Assembly (NCBI GenBank): GCA_026705105.1
Contig: JAPPBK010000119.1
Span: 1-18,916, forward strand
Source of the DNA: Chloroflexota bacterium
GTDB taxonomy: Bacteria; Chloroflexota; Dehalococcoidia; Bin125
Direction of reading: 5' to 3'
DNA length: 18,916 bases
The position numbers and the translations under genes were made by a program. Under the pieces are notes generated by a model. It was given only the letters and a program-made list of their open reading frames with translations, ran no database searches and was not told the DNA's origin. Positions 7,537 through 15,116 of the stretch are shown piece after piece (positions within the stretch are counted from its first letter, which is position 1; each line of letters begins with the position of its first letter).

Positions 7537-7965
7537 ATGACAACCACGGTACTGGGGCCGCACCAGGTTGAACGGGAGTGGCACGTGATCGACGCGGCCG
7601 ATCGGCCGCTGGGCAGAGTGGCGACGCAGGTCGCGACGCTGCTGCGCGGCAAGCACAAACCGGTGTTTCATCCGTCGCAGGATGTGGGCGACTATGTGGT
7701 GGTCGTCAATGCGGGCAAGGTCGCGGTGACCGGCAAAAAGCTTGAGCAGAAGATCTACTACCGGCACTCGGGTTACCTGGGCGGCCTGAAGGAGACGTCG
7801 CTCAAGGAGATGCTGGCCAAGCGGCCGGAGCGGGTGATAGAACACGCGGTGCGCGGGATGCTTCCGAAGAACTCGCTGGGCCGCACGCAGTATCGACATC
7901 TTCGGGTCTACGCGGGGGCCGATCACCCTCATGCCGGCCAGGTGGCCGAACAGGGAGCGGAGTAA
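7537..7965 (+). CDS. rplM: 50S ribosomal protein uL13
   Basis: Early-assembly large-subunit protein. At 142 residues it is the same length as in E. coli. Conserved parts are WHVIDAADRPLGRVATQVA, LLRGKHKPVFHPSQDVGDYV, VTGKKLEQKIYYRHSGYLGG, MLPKNSLGR and the final YAGADHPHAGQ. gggagg precedes the ATG. The stop is 3 bases before rpsI, its usual partner. Confidence 0.98.
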   Translation: MTTTVLGPHQVEREWHVIDAADRPLGRVATQVATLLRGKHKPVFHPSQDVGDYVVVVNAGKVAVTGKKLEQKIYYRHSGYLGGLKETSLKEMLAKRPERVIEHAVRGMLPKNSLGRTQYRHLRVYAGADHPHAGQVAEQGAE

Positions 7966-7968
7966 GCA

Positions 7969-8370
7969 ATGACGACTGCCGCGGGCAACTACTACTACGG
8001 ACTGGGACGCCGCAAGACGGCGATCGCGCGGGTGCGGCTGTACCCGGGAAACGGCCAGATCACGGTCAACGGCAAGCCGGCCGAAGAGCTGTTCCAACGC
8101 CCGGAACAGCGGCGTTTGATCGAAGAGCCGCTGCGTCACACGGGGATGCAGAACAGCTTCTCGGCGGTGGTTCGCTGCACCGGCGGCGGCACGAACGGCT
8201 GGGCGGGGGCGATCCGCCTGGGTATCGCGCGGGCGCTGTTGTCCAGCGATGAGACGCTGCGGCGTCCGTTGCGGCAGGCGGGGATGCTGACCCGCGACCC
8301 GCGGGCCAAGGAGCGGAAGAAGCCGGGCTTGAAGCGGGCCCGCAAGGCGCCGCAGTACACGAAGCGCTAG
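7969..8370 (+). CDS. rpsI: 30S ribosomal protein uS9
   Basis: Small-subunit head protein whose basic C-terminal tail reaches the P-site tRNA. It shows GLGRRKTAIARVRLYPGNG, ITVNGKPAEELF, GGGTNGWAGAIRLGIARAL, and the terminal KKPGLKRARKAPQYTKR ending in the conserved KR. At 133 residues it is full length. It ends 32 bases from the end of the convergent metK gene, and I see no terminator in that gap. Confidence 0.98.
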   Translation: MTTAAGNYYYGLGRRKTAIARVRLYPGNGQITVNGKPAEELFQRPEQRRLIEEPLRHTGMQNSFSAVVRCTGGGTNGWAGAIRLGIARALLSSDETLRRPLRQAGMLTRDPRAKERKKPGLKRARKAPQYTKR

Positions 8371-8402
8371 GACCGACCGGCACACTCCCGAGTTGAAGAC
8401 GT

Positions 8403-9629
8403 TCAGTCGAGGCCGGCGGCGGCTCGGAGGGTGTCGGCGTGGTGTGATTGTTCCCAGGGCAGGTTGAGTTCGGGGCGGCCGAAATGACCGTAGGAGGCGG
8501 TCTGCTGATAGATGGGCCGCTTGAGGTCGAGGTGGTGGATGATGGCGGCCGGACGCAGGTCGAAGTGTTCGCCGACGAGCCGGGTGAGCTCCTGGTCCGG
8601 GAGGCGCCCGGTGCCGAACGTTTGCAGCGCCAGACTGGTCGGCTCGGCCTTGCCGATGGCGTAGCTGAGTTGAATCTCGGCTCGGGCGGCGAGCTCGGCG
8701 GCGACGATGCTGCGTGCGACGTGCCGGGCGGCGTAGGCGGCGCTGCGGTCGACCTTGGACGGATCCTTGCCCGAGAACGCGCCGCCGCCGTGACGGGCCA
8801 TGCCGCCGTAGGTGTCGACGATGATCTTGCGCCCGGTCAGGCCGGCGTCGGCGAGCGGTCCCCCGACGACGAAGTGGCCGGAGGGATTGACGTAAATGCT
8901 GGTTCGGTCGTCGATCAGGTCGGTCGGAATCACGGCGTCGATTACGCGCGTGCGCACGGTTGCGGCAATCTCTTCCTGGCTGACGTCTTCGCTGTGTTGC
9001 GTACTGACGACGATGGCGTCGATCCGGCTTGGGCGTCCGTGCGCATACTCGACGGTGACCTGGGATTTGCCGTCGGGTCGCAGCCAATCGGCGAGGCCGT
9101 CGGTCCTGGTCTTGTTCAGTTGCCGAGTCAGGCGGTGGGCCAGCTCGATCGGTAACGGCATCAGGCTGTCGGTCTCGTCGCAGGCAAAGCCGAACATCAT
9201 GCCCTGATCACCGGCCCCCTGGCGGGCGAAGGGGTCGTCGCTGCCTCTCGACGCCTCGCCTGCGATTCCACCGACGCCGCCGGCGATGTCGGGAGACTGG
9301 CGATTGATCGAGATCAGGACTTTGCAGAGGTCGGCGTCGATGCCCCAGGCCTTGTCGGTGTAACCGATGCGCCTCAGCGTCGAGCGCACAATCTGCTCGA
9401 TGTCGATGGAGGCGTTGGTAGTGATCTCGCCGAAGACAACGACCAGGTCCGAGGAGACGGCGGTCTCGCAGGCGACGTGAGATTCGGGGTCGCCGGCGAG
9501 GCAGGCGTCGAGCACGGCGTCGGAGATCTGATCGCAGACCTTGTCAGGATGGCCTTCGGTGACCGACTCGGAGGTCCACAGGCCGCTGATGCTCTGGTGG
9601 TCGTTGCCGAGCGGGCGAGAGGTGGTCAT
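8403..9629 (-). CDS. metK: S-adenosylmethionine synthetase
   Basis: Makes SAM from methionine and ATP. Signatures are TEGHPDKVCDQISDAVLDA near residue 25, the glycine-rich GAGDQGMMFGFACDET, and GGGAFSGKDPSKVDRSAAY in the C-terminal half. The length of 408 residues is slightly above the usual 380-400, with a short extra N-terminus. The ATG overlaps the ahcY stop as ATGA, so translation is probably coupled. It is the last gene of the minus-strand SAM-cycle operon. Confidence 0.98.
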   Translation of the reverse strand: MTTSRPLGNDHQSISGLWTSESVTEGHPDKVCDQISDAVLDACLAGDPESHVACETAVSSDLVVVFGEITTNASIDIEQIVRSTLRRIGYTDKAWGIDADLCKVLISINRQSPDIAGGVGGIAGEASRGSDDPFARQGAGDQGMMFGFACDETDSLMPLPIELAHRLTRQLNKTRTDGLADWLRPDGKSQVTVEYAHGRPSRIDAIVVSTQHSEDVSQEEIAATVRTRVIDAVIPTDLIDDRTSIYVNPSGHFVVGGPLADAGLTGRKIIVDTYGGMARHGGGAFSGKDPSKVDRSAAYAARHVARSIVAAELAARAEIQLSYAIGKAEPTSLALQTFGTGRLPDQELTRLVGEHFDLRPAAIIHHLDLKRPIYQQTASYGHFGRPELNLPWEQSHHADTLRAAAGLD

Positions 9630-10891
9630 GTGCCCTCGTCCCAGGAGCTGAGATAGCGGCGCTGTTCTTCGGTCAGCGCGTCGAGTTCAACGCCCATGCT
9701 GGCTAGTTTGAGCCGTGCCACGCTCTGGTCAATCTCGTTGGGCACATCGTGGACGCCGGGTTCGAGGGCCGGGTCGGCGCGGAGCAGATGCTCGACCGCC
9801 AGCGCCTGGTTGGCGAACGACATGTCCATGACGCTCGCGGGATGGCCCTCGGCGGCCGAAAGGTTGACCAGGCGGCCGTCGGCGAGGACGAGCAGTTCGC
9901 GGCCGTCCGAGGTTGTGTGGGCCGTGACGTAGGGCTTCAGCTCGCGCTGCTGCTCGGTGATCTCCGAGAGGGCGTTGAGGTTGATTTCGTTATTGAAGTG
10001 ACCGGCGTTGGCGAGGATGGCGCCGGACTTCATGCGAGAGAAGTGCGGCGCATCGATGACGTGGATGTCGCCGGTGGTGGTGATGAAGATGTCGCCTTCG
10101 TCTGCTGCGTCGGCCATCGGCAGCACGCGGAATCCGTCCATGACCGCTTCCAGGGCGCGGAGCGGATCGACCTCGGTAACGATGACATGCGCGCCGAGGC
10201 CGTCGGCTCGGGACGCCACGCCGCGTCCGCACCAGCCATAGCCGGCGACGACGACGGTCTTGCCGGCGAGCAGCAAGTTTGTGGCGCGGATGATGCCGTC
10301 GAGGGCGCTCTGTCCGGTGCCGTAGCGGTTGTCGAAGAAGTGCTTGGTGGCTGCGTCATTGACGGCCATGACGGGATAGGCGAGCGCGTCGTCAGCGGCC
10401 ATCGCTCGCAGGCGAATGACGCCGGTGGTGGTCTCTTCGCATCCGCCCAGCACATCGGCGAGGGCGTCGCGGCGGTCGCTGTGCAGGGTCGAGACGAGGT
10501 CTGCGCCGTCGTCGATTGTGATTTGCGGATTCGCGTCGATCGTTCGGTGGATGTGGTCGTAGTAGGTCTCGTTGGACTCGCCCTTGACGGCAAAGACGCT
10601 GATGCCGACGCGTTCGACCAGGGCGGCCGCGACGTCGTCCTGGGTGGACAGGGGATTACTGGCGCAGAGGGTCAGGTCGGCGCCGCCGGCCTGCAAGGCG
10701 AGGGCGAGATTGGCGGTCTCGGAGGTGATGTGCAGACAGCCGGCGATGCGCACCCCTGCGAAGGGGCGCTCGCGGGCGAATCGCTCGCGGATCTGGGCGA
10801 TGACCGGCATCTCTCGGGCGGCCCAGTCGATGCGCTGCGCGCCGTACTCGGCCAGCCGGGGATCTGCGATATCGCTCGCGGTGTTGTTCAC
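9626..10891 (-). CDS. ahcY: Adenosylhomocysteinase (S-adenosylhomocysteine hydrolase)
   Basis: NAD-dependent reversible hydrolysis of S-adenosylhomocysteine to adenosine and homocysteine. With 421 residues it is the shorter archaeal/Thermotoga-like type. By alignment with the human enzyme the catalytic residues are H54 (LHITSETA), the Asp pair in ITIDDGADL, the Glu pair in GCEETTTG, K183 and D187 (NDAATKHFFDN). The NAD fold starts GYGWCGRG at 217-224, and H350 lies in AEGHPASVMDMSFANQ. I chose the GTG at 10891 rather than a start upstream: it overlaps the preceding stop as GTGA and has gggaggt 9 bases ahead, while the extra 17 residues upstream (RTRRRTGGRP) look non-coding. Confidence 0.96.
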   Translation of the reverse strand: MNNTASDIADPRLAEYGAQRIDWAAREMPVIAQIRERFARERPFAGVRIAGCLHITSETANLALALQAGGADLTLCASNPLSTQDDVAAALVERVGISVFAVKGESNETYYDHIHRTIDANPQITIDDGADLVSTLHSDRRDALADVLGGCEETTTGVIRLRAMAADDALAYPVMAVNDAATKHFFDNRYGTGQSALDGIIRATNLLLAGKTVVVAGYGWCGRGVASRADGLGAHVIVTEVDPLRALEAVMDGFRVLPMADAADEGDIFITTTGDIHVIDAPHFSRMKSGAILANAGHFNNEINLNALSEITEQQRELKPYVTAHTTSDGRELLVLADGRLVNLSAAEGHPASVMDMSFANQALAVEHLLRADPALEPGVHDVPNEIDQSVARLKLASMGVELDALTEEQRRYLSSWDEGT

Positions 10892-11772
10892 GTGCGGACG
10901 ACCTCCCGTTCTCCGTCTCGTCCGCGGCGACGCGCGGCCCATCGACGGACGGCGGTCATCAGCGTACTGGTATGCCTGGTGGCGGACGCCTCGATGATTT
11001 GACCGATCGGTCGATAACCGAGCCGATCGTAGGCCTGCACGGCGTGAATGTTGTCGGGGTTGACAGAGAGCACGACCTCGTCAACCTGCTCGAGCAGAGC
11101 GGAGGTGACGGCCGAGGTCACCGTGGTCGCGTGCCCGCGTCCTCGGTAGCGAGGATGGGTGAAGACGTTGCCGAGGATGGCGATGCCCTGGGCGCGGCCG
11201 ATCGCGTGGGTGCCGGCGACGGCCACGAGCCGCTCTTCGTCGGTTGCGCCCCAGTAGCAGCCTTCGCCGATGTGCTCTCGACGGTAATGGGTCGGGTCGC
11301 CTTCGGCGTTGTAGAGCCGGTTGAGCAGGTCGACGTGCTCGGCGAGCATTGGTTGGGCGGGACGACGTACGGGGCGGAAGCTGTCGCGAGTGACGAGCAT
11401 GCGGAGCATGTGGTTGATCTGCCGAAACGTGTAGACGCGCTCGAACGCCTGGCGATGATGCAGCCCGCCAATCGCGAATGTGGTTGGAAAGCCGGGGTGC
11501 AGCTTGAGGATCGCGTCGGCGCCGTCGGCCGGGCCGCTGAGCGTGGTGGCGAATCCGAGCCCCCCGTAGGAGTGACAGACCACCGCCTCGCCGGCGCTGG
11601 TTGGGCAGGTATAGAACTCGGCCGCGGGCCAGGCGTCGTCGTCGAGCTGGGCGAGGGCATAGGCGGCGTTGTAGCGATCGGCCTGCAACACACGGGCGAG
11701 TCGGGCGCGATCCTCGGTCCGGCGGATCTCGACGTACTCAACTGCATCGCCTAGCCGGAGTGACATCGCCAT
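10888..11772 (-). CDS. GNAT-family (FR47-like) N-acetyltransferase, substrate unknown
   Basis: The C-terminal half is a GNAT fold: GNVFTHPRYRGRGHATTVTSAV (about 201-222) holds the R/Q-x-x-G-x-G/A acetyl-CoA pyrophosphate loop, and VNPDNIHAVQAYDRLGYRPI (237-256) is the usual motif B with N-x-x-A and the G-Y/F tail. The wording matches the FR47-like group. The first ~140 residues form a separate region I do not recognise; it may be a degenerate first GNAT-like domain. The start at 11772 is 9 bases after the kinase stop without a clear ribosome-binding site, and an ATG two codons later is also possible. The stop overlaps ahcY. Sitting inside a SAM-recycling operon it may act on a related metabolite or on a protein, but nothing in the sequence says which. 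Confidence 0.88.
   Translation of the reverse strand: MAMSLRLGDAVEYVEIRRTEDRARLARVLQADRYNAAYALAQLDDDAWPAAEFYTCPTSAGEAVVCHSYGGLGFATTLSGPADGADAILKLHPGFPTTFAIGGLHHRQAFERVYTFRQINHMLRMLVTRDSFRPVRRPAQPMLAEHVDLLNRLYNAEGDPTHYRREHIGEGCYWGATDEERLVAVAGTHAIGRAQGIAILGNVFTHPRYRGRGHATTVTSAVTSALLEQVDEVVLSVNPDNIHAVQAYDRLGYRPIGQIIEASATRHTSTLMTAVRRWAARRRGRDGEREVVRT
10901..10907 (-). promoter_or_regulatory. Shine-Dalgarno sequence for ahcY
   Basis: gggaggt on the minus strand, 9 bases before the GTG at 10891 and inside the end of the acetyltransferase gene. It fixes the ahcY start. Confidence 0.7.
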
Positions 11773-11781
11773 GGGGCAACG

Positions 11782-12753
11782 TTAACTGGTCTCCCTGATT
11801 GGCGTCGATCCATCCAGTTCTCGGACCGTAATCGCGCTTGCGCGTTCGGAGACGAGGCGTGGCGAGGCTCGGAGCAGACCTGCAGTGCCGAATCGTTCGA
11901 TGGCGAAGGAAGCGACGGCGCAGCCCCAGACTGCGGCCTCGATTAGATCGGCGCCTCGGGCCAGGCTGCTGAGCATTCCGCCGGCGAAGGAATCGCCCGC
12001 TCCGGTCGGGTCGATCGCGTCGATGTCGGGCACTGCGGCGATCTGCGTGCGGCGGTCGTCCTGAAAGACCTCGACGCCCAGGGATGCCTTCTTGAGGACG
12101 AAGATGCGCGGGCCCAGGAGGCGGATGTCTCTCCAGGCGGCCTCGGCCAGCGCCGGGTCGTCCAGGCTGCCCGGCCAGCGGATCAGGTGCGCGGCTTCGA
12201 GAGTGTTGATCGAGACCAGGTTGGCGTGGCGGAGCTGGGCGCGAAACTCGTCGCGGCGCTCGGCGACTTCTCGCTCAATCGTGTCAATGGCGACGAGTTC
12301 GGGCTCGACCAGTTGCGCCATCGCGCGTCGGTTCTGGTCGGGGTTGCCCGCGGTCAGGAGCGCAACGCGTGCGCGCCGGTGCATCGGCGCGACAACCACC
12401 GGTACCGAGTCGTAGACCCCGGCGCGGGTGTACAGCGTTTCGCGAATGTCGCCCGATGACGAGTATTGGCAGCCCCAACGGAAGTTGGGGCCGACGGCGT
12501 CAATGACACTGTCGAGGCGCACGCCGCGATCACGCAAGGGCTGGAGCAATCCGCGGTCCAGATCGTCGCCGATGACCGAGACCGGCGCGCAGGTGGTCAA
12601 GAGCGATGCAGCCAGGCATGCGTAGACCGCTGAACCACCGAGTAGCTGGTCGATGTCCCCGGCCTGGCTGTGGATTTCGTCGAGGGCAATCGCACCGACG
12701 ACTGCGAGATCGATTGCGCTTCCGCCGGCGGATGTGCGCTCGGCGGCGATCAC
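11782..12753 (-). CDS. PfkB/ribokinase-family kinase, possible adenosine kinase
   Basis: The PfkB signature 2 is clear: DPTGAGDSFAGG at 248-259, with D254 as catalytic base. N-x-x-E (N183-E186 in INTLEA), the N-terminal GG motif (GGSAVYACLAAS from 39) and IGDDLD also fit. In the GG motif the position that is usually Asn in sugar kinases is Tyr. Length of 323 residues is normal. The GTG start overlaps the mtnP stop as GTGA. Family members act on ribose, fructose derivatives, adenosine and other nucleosides. Between genes that produce adenosine (ahcY) and adenine (mtnP), adenosine kinase is the natural guess, but methylthioribose-type or other sugar substrates cannot be excluded. Confidence 0.9.
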   Translation of the reverse strand: MIAAERTSAGGSAIDLAVVGAIALDEIHSQAGDIDQLLGGSAVYACLAASLLTTCAPVSVIGDDLDRGLLQPLRDRGVRLDSVIDAVGPNFRWGCQYSSSGDIRETLYTRAGVYDSVPVVVAPMHRRARVALLTAGNPDQNRRAMAQLVEPELVAIDTIEREVAERRDEFRAQLRHANLVSINTLEAAHLIRWPGSLDDPALAEAAWRDIRLLGPRIFVLKKASLGVEVFQDDRRTQIAAVPDIDAIDPTGAGDSFAGGMLSSLARGADLIEAAVWGCAVASFAIERFGTAGLLRASPRLVSERASAITVRELDGSTPIRETS

Positions 12754-13628
12754 GGCAGACGACCTGCAATCAGCAGCTCATAACGGGCGCGAGTGGCTTC
12801 AGGAATGCGGTGAGGGTCGGTCATGATCGCGCCGATCAGCGCGCCTTCGGCGGTCGAAGTCCACCGGGCCGGCAGGTGCTCGGTGAGGTCGGCGATGATG
12901 CGTTGGGCACTCTGCACGTTCTGGGCGACGACCTGTGCAACGGCGTCGGCGCTAACGTCGGCCTCGGACTCGTGCCAGACGTCGTAGTCGGTGGCCGTGG
13001 CCAGCATGGCGTAGGCGATCTCCGCCTCTCGGGCGAGCTTGGCTTCCGGCACGGCGGTCATCCCGATGATCGAGGCGCCCCAGGATCGGTACAGGTGGGA
13101 CTCGGCGCGGGTACTGAAGAGGGGACCCTCCATGGCGATGTATGCGCCGCCGGCATGGACTGTTTGCCCGACGCGCCCGGCGCTCTCAGTGAGCCGCGCG
13201 CTGAGGTCGGCGCAGAACGGGTCGGCGAAGCCGACATGCACGACGATGCCGTCGCCAAAGAAGGTCGTCGGTCGGGAACCGCGGGTCCGGTCGATGATCT
13301 GGTCGGGCACGACCATGTGTCCGGGCACGATGTCCTGTCGCAACGAGCCGACGGCGGAGACGGCCAGGATGCCCTGGACGCCGAGTGCCTTGAGCGCCCA
13401 GATGTTGGCGCGAACGGGAATCTCGTGCGGCATCAGGCGGTGGCCGACGCCGTGTCGAGGCAGGAACGCAACACGCTTGCCGTGCAGGCTGCCAATCACG
13501 ATCTCGTCGGACGGCGGGCCGAACGGGGTGTCCGTGGTCCAGCGTTGGACCTCGCTGAGACCGGGCATCCGGTAGAAGCCGGAGCCGCCGATGACGGCGA
13601 GTTGTGCGGTCGGTGAATCGCTGGTCAT
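12750..13628 (-). CDS. mtnP: S-methyl-5'-thioadenosine phosphorylase
   Basis: Phosphorolyses methylthioadenosine to adenine and methylthioribose-1-phosphate. Residue numbers count from the ATG at 13628. The phosphate and ribose sites are IGGSGFY (13-19), LPRHG (56-60), SAVGSL, MEGPLFSTRAES (166-177) and GMTAVPEAKLAREA. TDYDVW (213-218) matches the two Asp residues that bind the 6-amino group in human MTAP. This favours adenine nucleosides over hypoxanthine or guanine ones, which usually have Asn there. I prefer this ATG, with gtgagg 8 bases ahead, to a TTG 30 bases upstream. The length of 292 residues fits. The downstream kinase overlaps it; apt lies 33 bases upstream. Confidence 0.94.
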   Translation of the reverse strand: MTSDSPTAQLAVIGGSGFYRMPGLSEVQRWTTDTPFGPPSDEIVIGSLHGKRVAFLPRHGVGHRLMPHEIPVRANIWALKALGVQGILAVSAVGSLRQDIVPGHMVVPDQIIDRTRGSRPTTFFGDGIVVHVGFADPFCADLSARLTESAGRVGQTVHAGGAYIAMEGPLFSTRAESHLYRSWGASIIGMTAVPEAKLAREAEIAYAMLATATDYDVWHESEADVSADAVAQVVAQNVQSAQRIIADLTEHLPARWTSTAEGALIGAIMTDPHRIPEATRARYELLIAGRLP

Positions 13629-13644
13629 GGAGGGCGCCTCACAG

Positions 13645-13670
13645 GGACTAGTAGACAAGGACTAGTAGAC
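13645..13670. repeat. 12-bp direct repeat (period 14) across the apt stop codon
   Basis: ggactagtagac occurs at 13645-13656 and again at 13659-13670, separated by aa. On the minus strand this repeats the last apt codons (GTC TAC TAG) just after the stop, inside the apt-mtnP gap. It looks like a recent slippage duplication. Each copy contains the palindrome actagt. Confidence 0.85.
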
Positions 13671-14192
13671 GAGCATCGAGTCGACGGGGTGGGGTCGCAG
13701 TCGTTCGCGGCCGTTCAACGCTTCGAGCTCGATCAGGAATGCCACCTGGTCGACCGTTGCGCCGGACTGCAGGATTAGTTGGATCGCGGCCTTGGCGGTA
13801 CCGCCTGTGGCGAGCAGGTCATCGACGAGGGCGACACGGTGTCCGCGGGGTAGGGCGTCGGCGTGCATCTCGATTGTGGCGGAACCGTACTCGAGATCGT
13901 AGGAGCGCGAGATCTTCTCAGCGGGCAGTTTGCCCGCCTTGCGGATTGGCACGAAGGGTAGATCCAGCTGCTGCGCTACCGGCGCGCCGAGAATGAAGCC
14001 TCGAGACTCGACGCCGACGATGGCGTCAGCGCCGTCGCAGGACTCGGCAAGCCACTCGAGCACGCGCGCAAAGGCGTCGGGTTCGGCCAGCAACGGGGTG
14101 ATGTCCCGAAACATGATGCCCGGCTCGGGAAAGTCCGGAACCGCGCGGATGTAGCGGGCGACGAGGTCGCTGAGGGTCGGGGAGTCGGTCAT
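13662..14192 (-). CDS. apt: Adenine phosphoribosyltransferase
   Basis: Converts adenine and PRPP to AMP and pyrophosphate, recovering the adenine released by MtnP. It has the PRPP loop VDDLLATGGT (123-132), IVGVESRGFILGAPVA (58-73), RKAGKLP (84-90) and YDLEYG (98-103), plus the N-terminal PDFPEPGIMFRDITPLL typical of Apt. The ATG at 14192 gives 176 residues, the family norm. A GTG 57 bases upstream would add 19 residues unlike other Apt proteins, though neither start has a strong ribosome-binding site. It is the first gene of the minus-strand operon, divergent from the methyltransferase across about 100 bp. Confidence 0.95.
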   Translation of the reverse strand: MTDSPTLSDLVARYIRAVPDFPEPGIMFRDITPLLAEPDAFARVLEWLAESCDGADAIVGVESRGFILGAPVAQQLDLPFVPIRKAGKLPAEKISRSYDLEYGSATIEMHADALPRGHRVALVDDLLATGGTAKAAIQLILQSGATVDQVAFLIELEALNGRERLRPHPVDSMLVY

Positions 14193-14294
14193 GGAGGCAG
14201 CGTACCAACTGGCCTCGGCAACGAGCGGCGGGTTGGCTTCCGGTTTCACTGGTAGGCTGACCTTGAGTGCTGAGGCGGGCGAGCGGAGGCCACG
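14193..14294. promoter_or_regulatory. Divergent intergenic region between the SAM-cycle operon and the methyltransferase
   Basis: These 102 bases must hold the promoters for both directions, given the gene layout. I see no convincing -35/-10 pair: ttggct (14233) and taggct (14253) are only 14 bases apart. I see no SAM or SAH riboswitch structure. ggagg at 14285-14289, 5 bases before the TTG, is the ribosome-binding site of the methyltransferase. Confidence 0.4.
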
Positions 14295-15116
14295 TTGGAT
14301 GATCCCCTGCTCTGGTCGTCAACCGATCAGGAGCGCGCGCTGCGCGTGATTGCCCGCTGGTATGACCTTGATTTCGGCTCGATGACCGACGATGTCGAGA
14401 TGATCCTGGAGCTCGCCTCGGGGAGTGAGCGGGTCCTGGAGCTGGGCGTCGGCAGCGGTCGCATTGCGGCTTCGTTGGCGCGTGCGGGCCATCAGGTGAC
14501 AGGTGTCGATTCGTCCGAGGCCATGCTGGAATCCGGCGCTCAGCGTTTGCGCGAGTCAGGCGTCAACGTGGTGCGGGCCGATATTCGTTGCCTCAAACTG
14601 GATGAACGATTCGAGCTCGTGTTCTTCGGGCTTTCGACGTTTCAACACCTGTTGCGCCGGGAAGATCAGCTCGCCGCCCTCGGATCGGCGCGAGCGCACC
14701 TGGCGGATGAGGGACGCCTCGTGATCGACTGGACCGCTCCCAGGCCGGACGACCTGGATCCGGCTCCGCGCGCGTTGCAGGTTGAGTGGATGCGAGCATC
14801 GGACGACGGGCGCTGGGTGACCAAGCAGGCGATGCAGGAGTTCGCCCTCGTCCGCGACTGCGGCTGCGCGCTCGACCGTTCGTCGGCGGTTGCCTGGATT
14901 ACCTATCAGTACGACGCGGTCGGGGATTCGGGCTCGGTGCACAGGTCGCTGGCCAGGTTCCCGTTGCGAGTGAACCTGAGCGTGGGCGAAATGGCGGGGC
15001 TGCTCACCCAGGCGGGCTTGCGGCCCGTGGAGTGGTTCGGTTCCTGGGATCTCGATCAGCCGGGCGAGGGAGACAGACTGATCGTCGTGGCGGTTGAGGC
15101 GGAGGGGGCGGCATGA
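14295..15116 (+). CDS. Class I SAM-dependent methyltransferase, substrate unknown
   Basis: Rossmann-type methyltransferase. Motif I is VLELGVGSGRIA (47-58), followed by the acidic ribose-binding VTGVDSSEAML with D72, then VRADIRCLKL (motif III region) and FELVFFGLSTFQHLL (motif IV region). The C-terminal ~130 residues form a beta-rich half ending GDRLIVVAVEAEG, as in small-molecule methyltransferases. Length is 273 residues with no membrane segments. The TTG start is supported by ggagg 5 bases upstream and by the LLWSSTDQERALRVIARWYDLDFG opening, which resembles the Y-D-x-x-Y/F start of this family. It overlaps the next gene as ATGA. The substrate cannot be told. Confidence 0.9.
   Translation: MDDPLLWSSTDQERALRVIARWYDLDFGSMTDDVEMILELASGSERVLELGVGSGRIAASLARAGHQVTGVDSSEAMLESGAQRLRESGVNVVRADIRCLKLDERFELVFFGLSTFQHLLRREDQLAALGSARAHLADEGRLVIDWTAPRPDDLDPAPRALQVEWMRASDDGRWVTKQAMQEFALVRDCGCALDRSSAVAWITYQYDAVGDSGSVHRSLARFPLRVNLSVGEMAGLLTQAGLRPVEWFGSWDLDQPGEGDRLIVVAVEAEGAA

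Noticed and set aside
7501..9087. A 528-codon minus-strand frame across rplM, rpsI and part of metK
   Set aside because: Antisense to rplM/rpsI and out of frame with metK; extremely Arg-rich low-complexity protein, a GC shadow.
10892..10942. Upstream ATG giving AhcY 17 more residues
   Set aside because: The added residues are Arg-rich and overlap the acetyltransferase gene more deeply; the GTG at 10891 has a good ribosome-binding site and the same overlap style as its neighbours.
9749..11002. A 417-codon plus-strand frame opposite ahcY
   Set aside because: Shadow of a clear AhcY gene; its Gly/Val/Asp-rich product shows no domain.
14193..14294. SAM or SAH riboswitch before the SAM-cycle operon
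   Set aside because: No conserved riboswitch core or long pairing could be found in the ~100 bases, and no terminator hairpin precedes apt.
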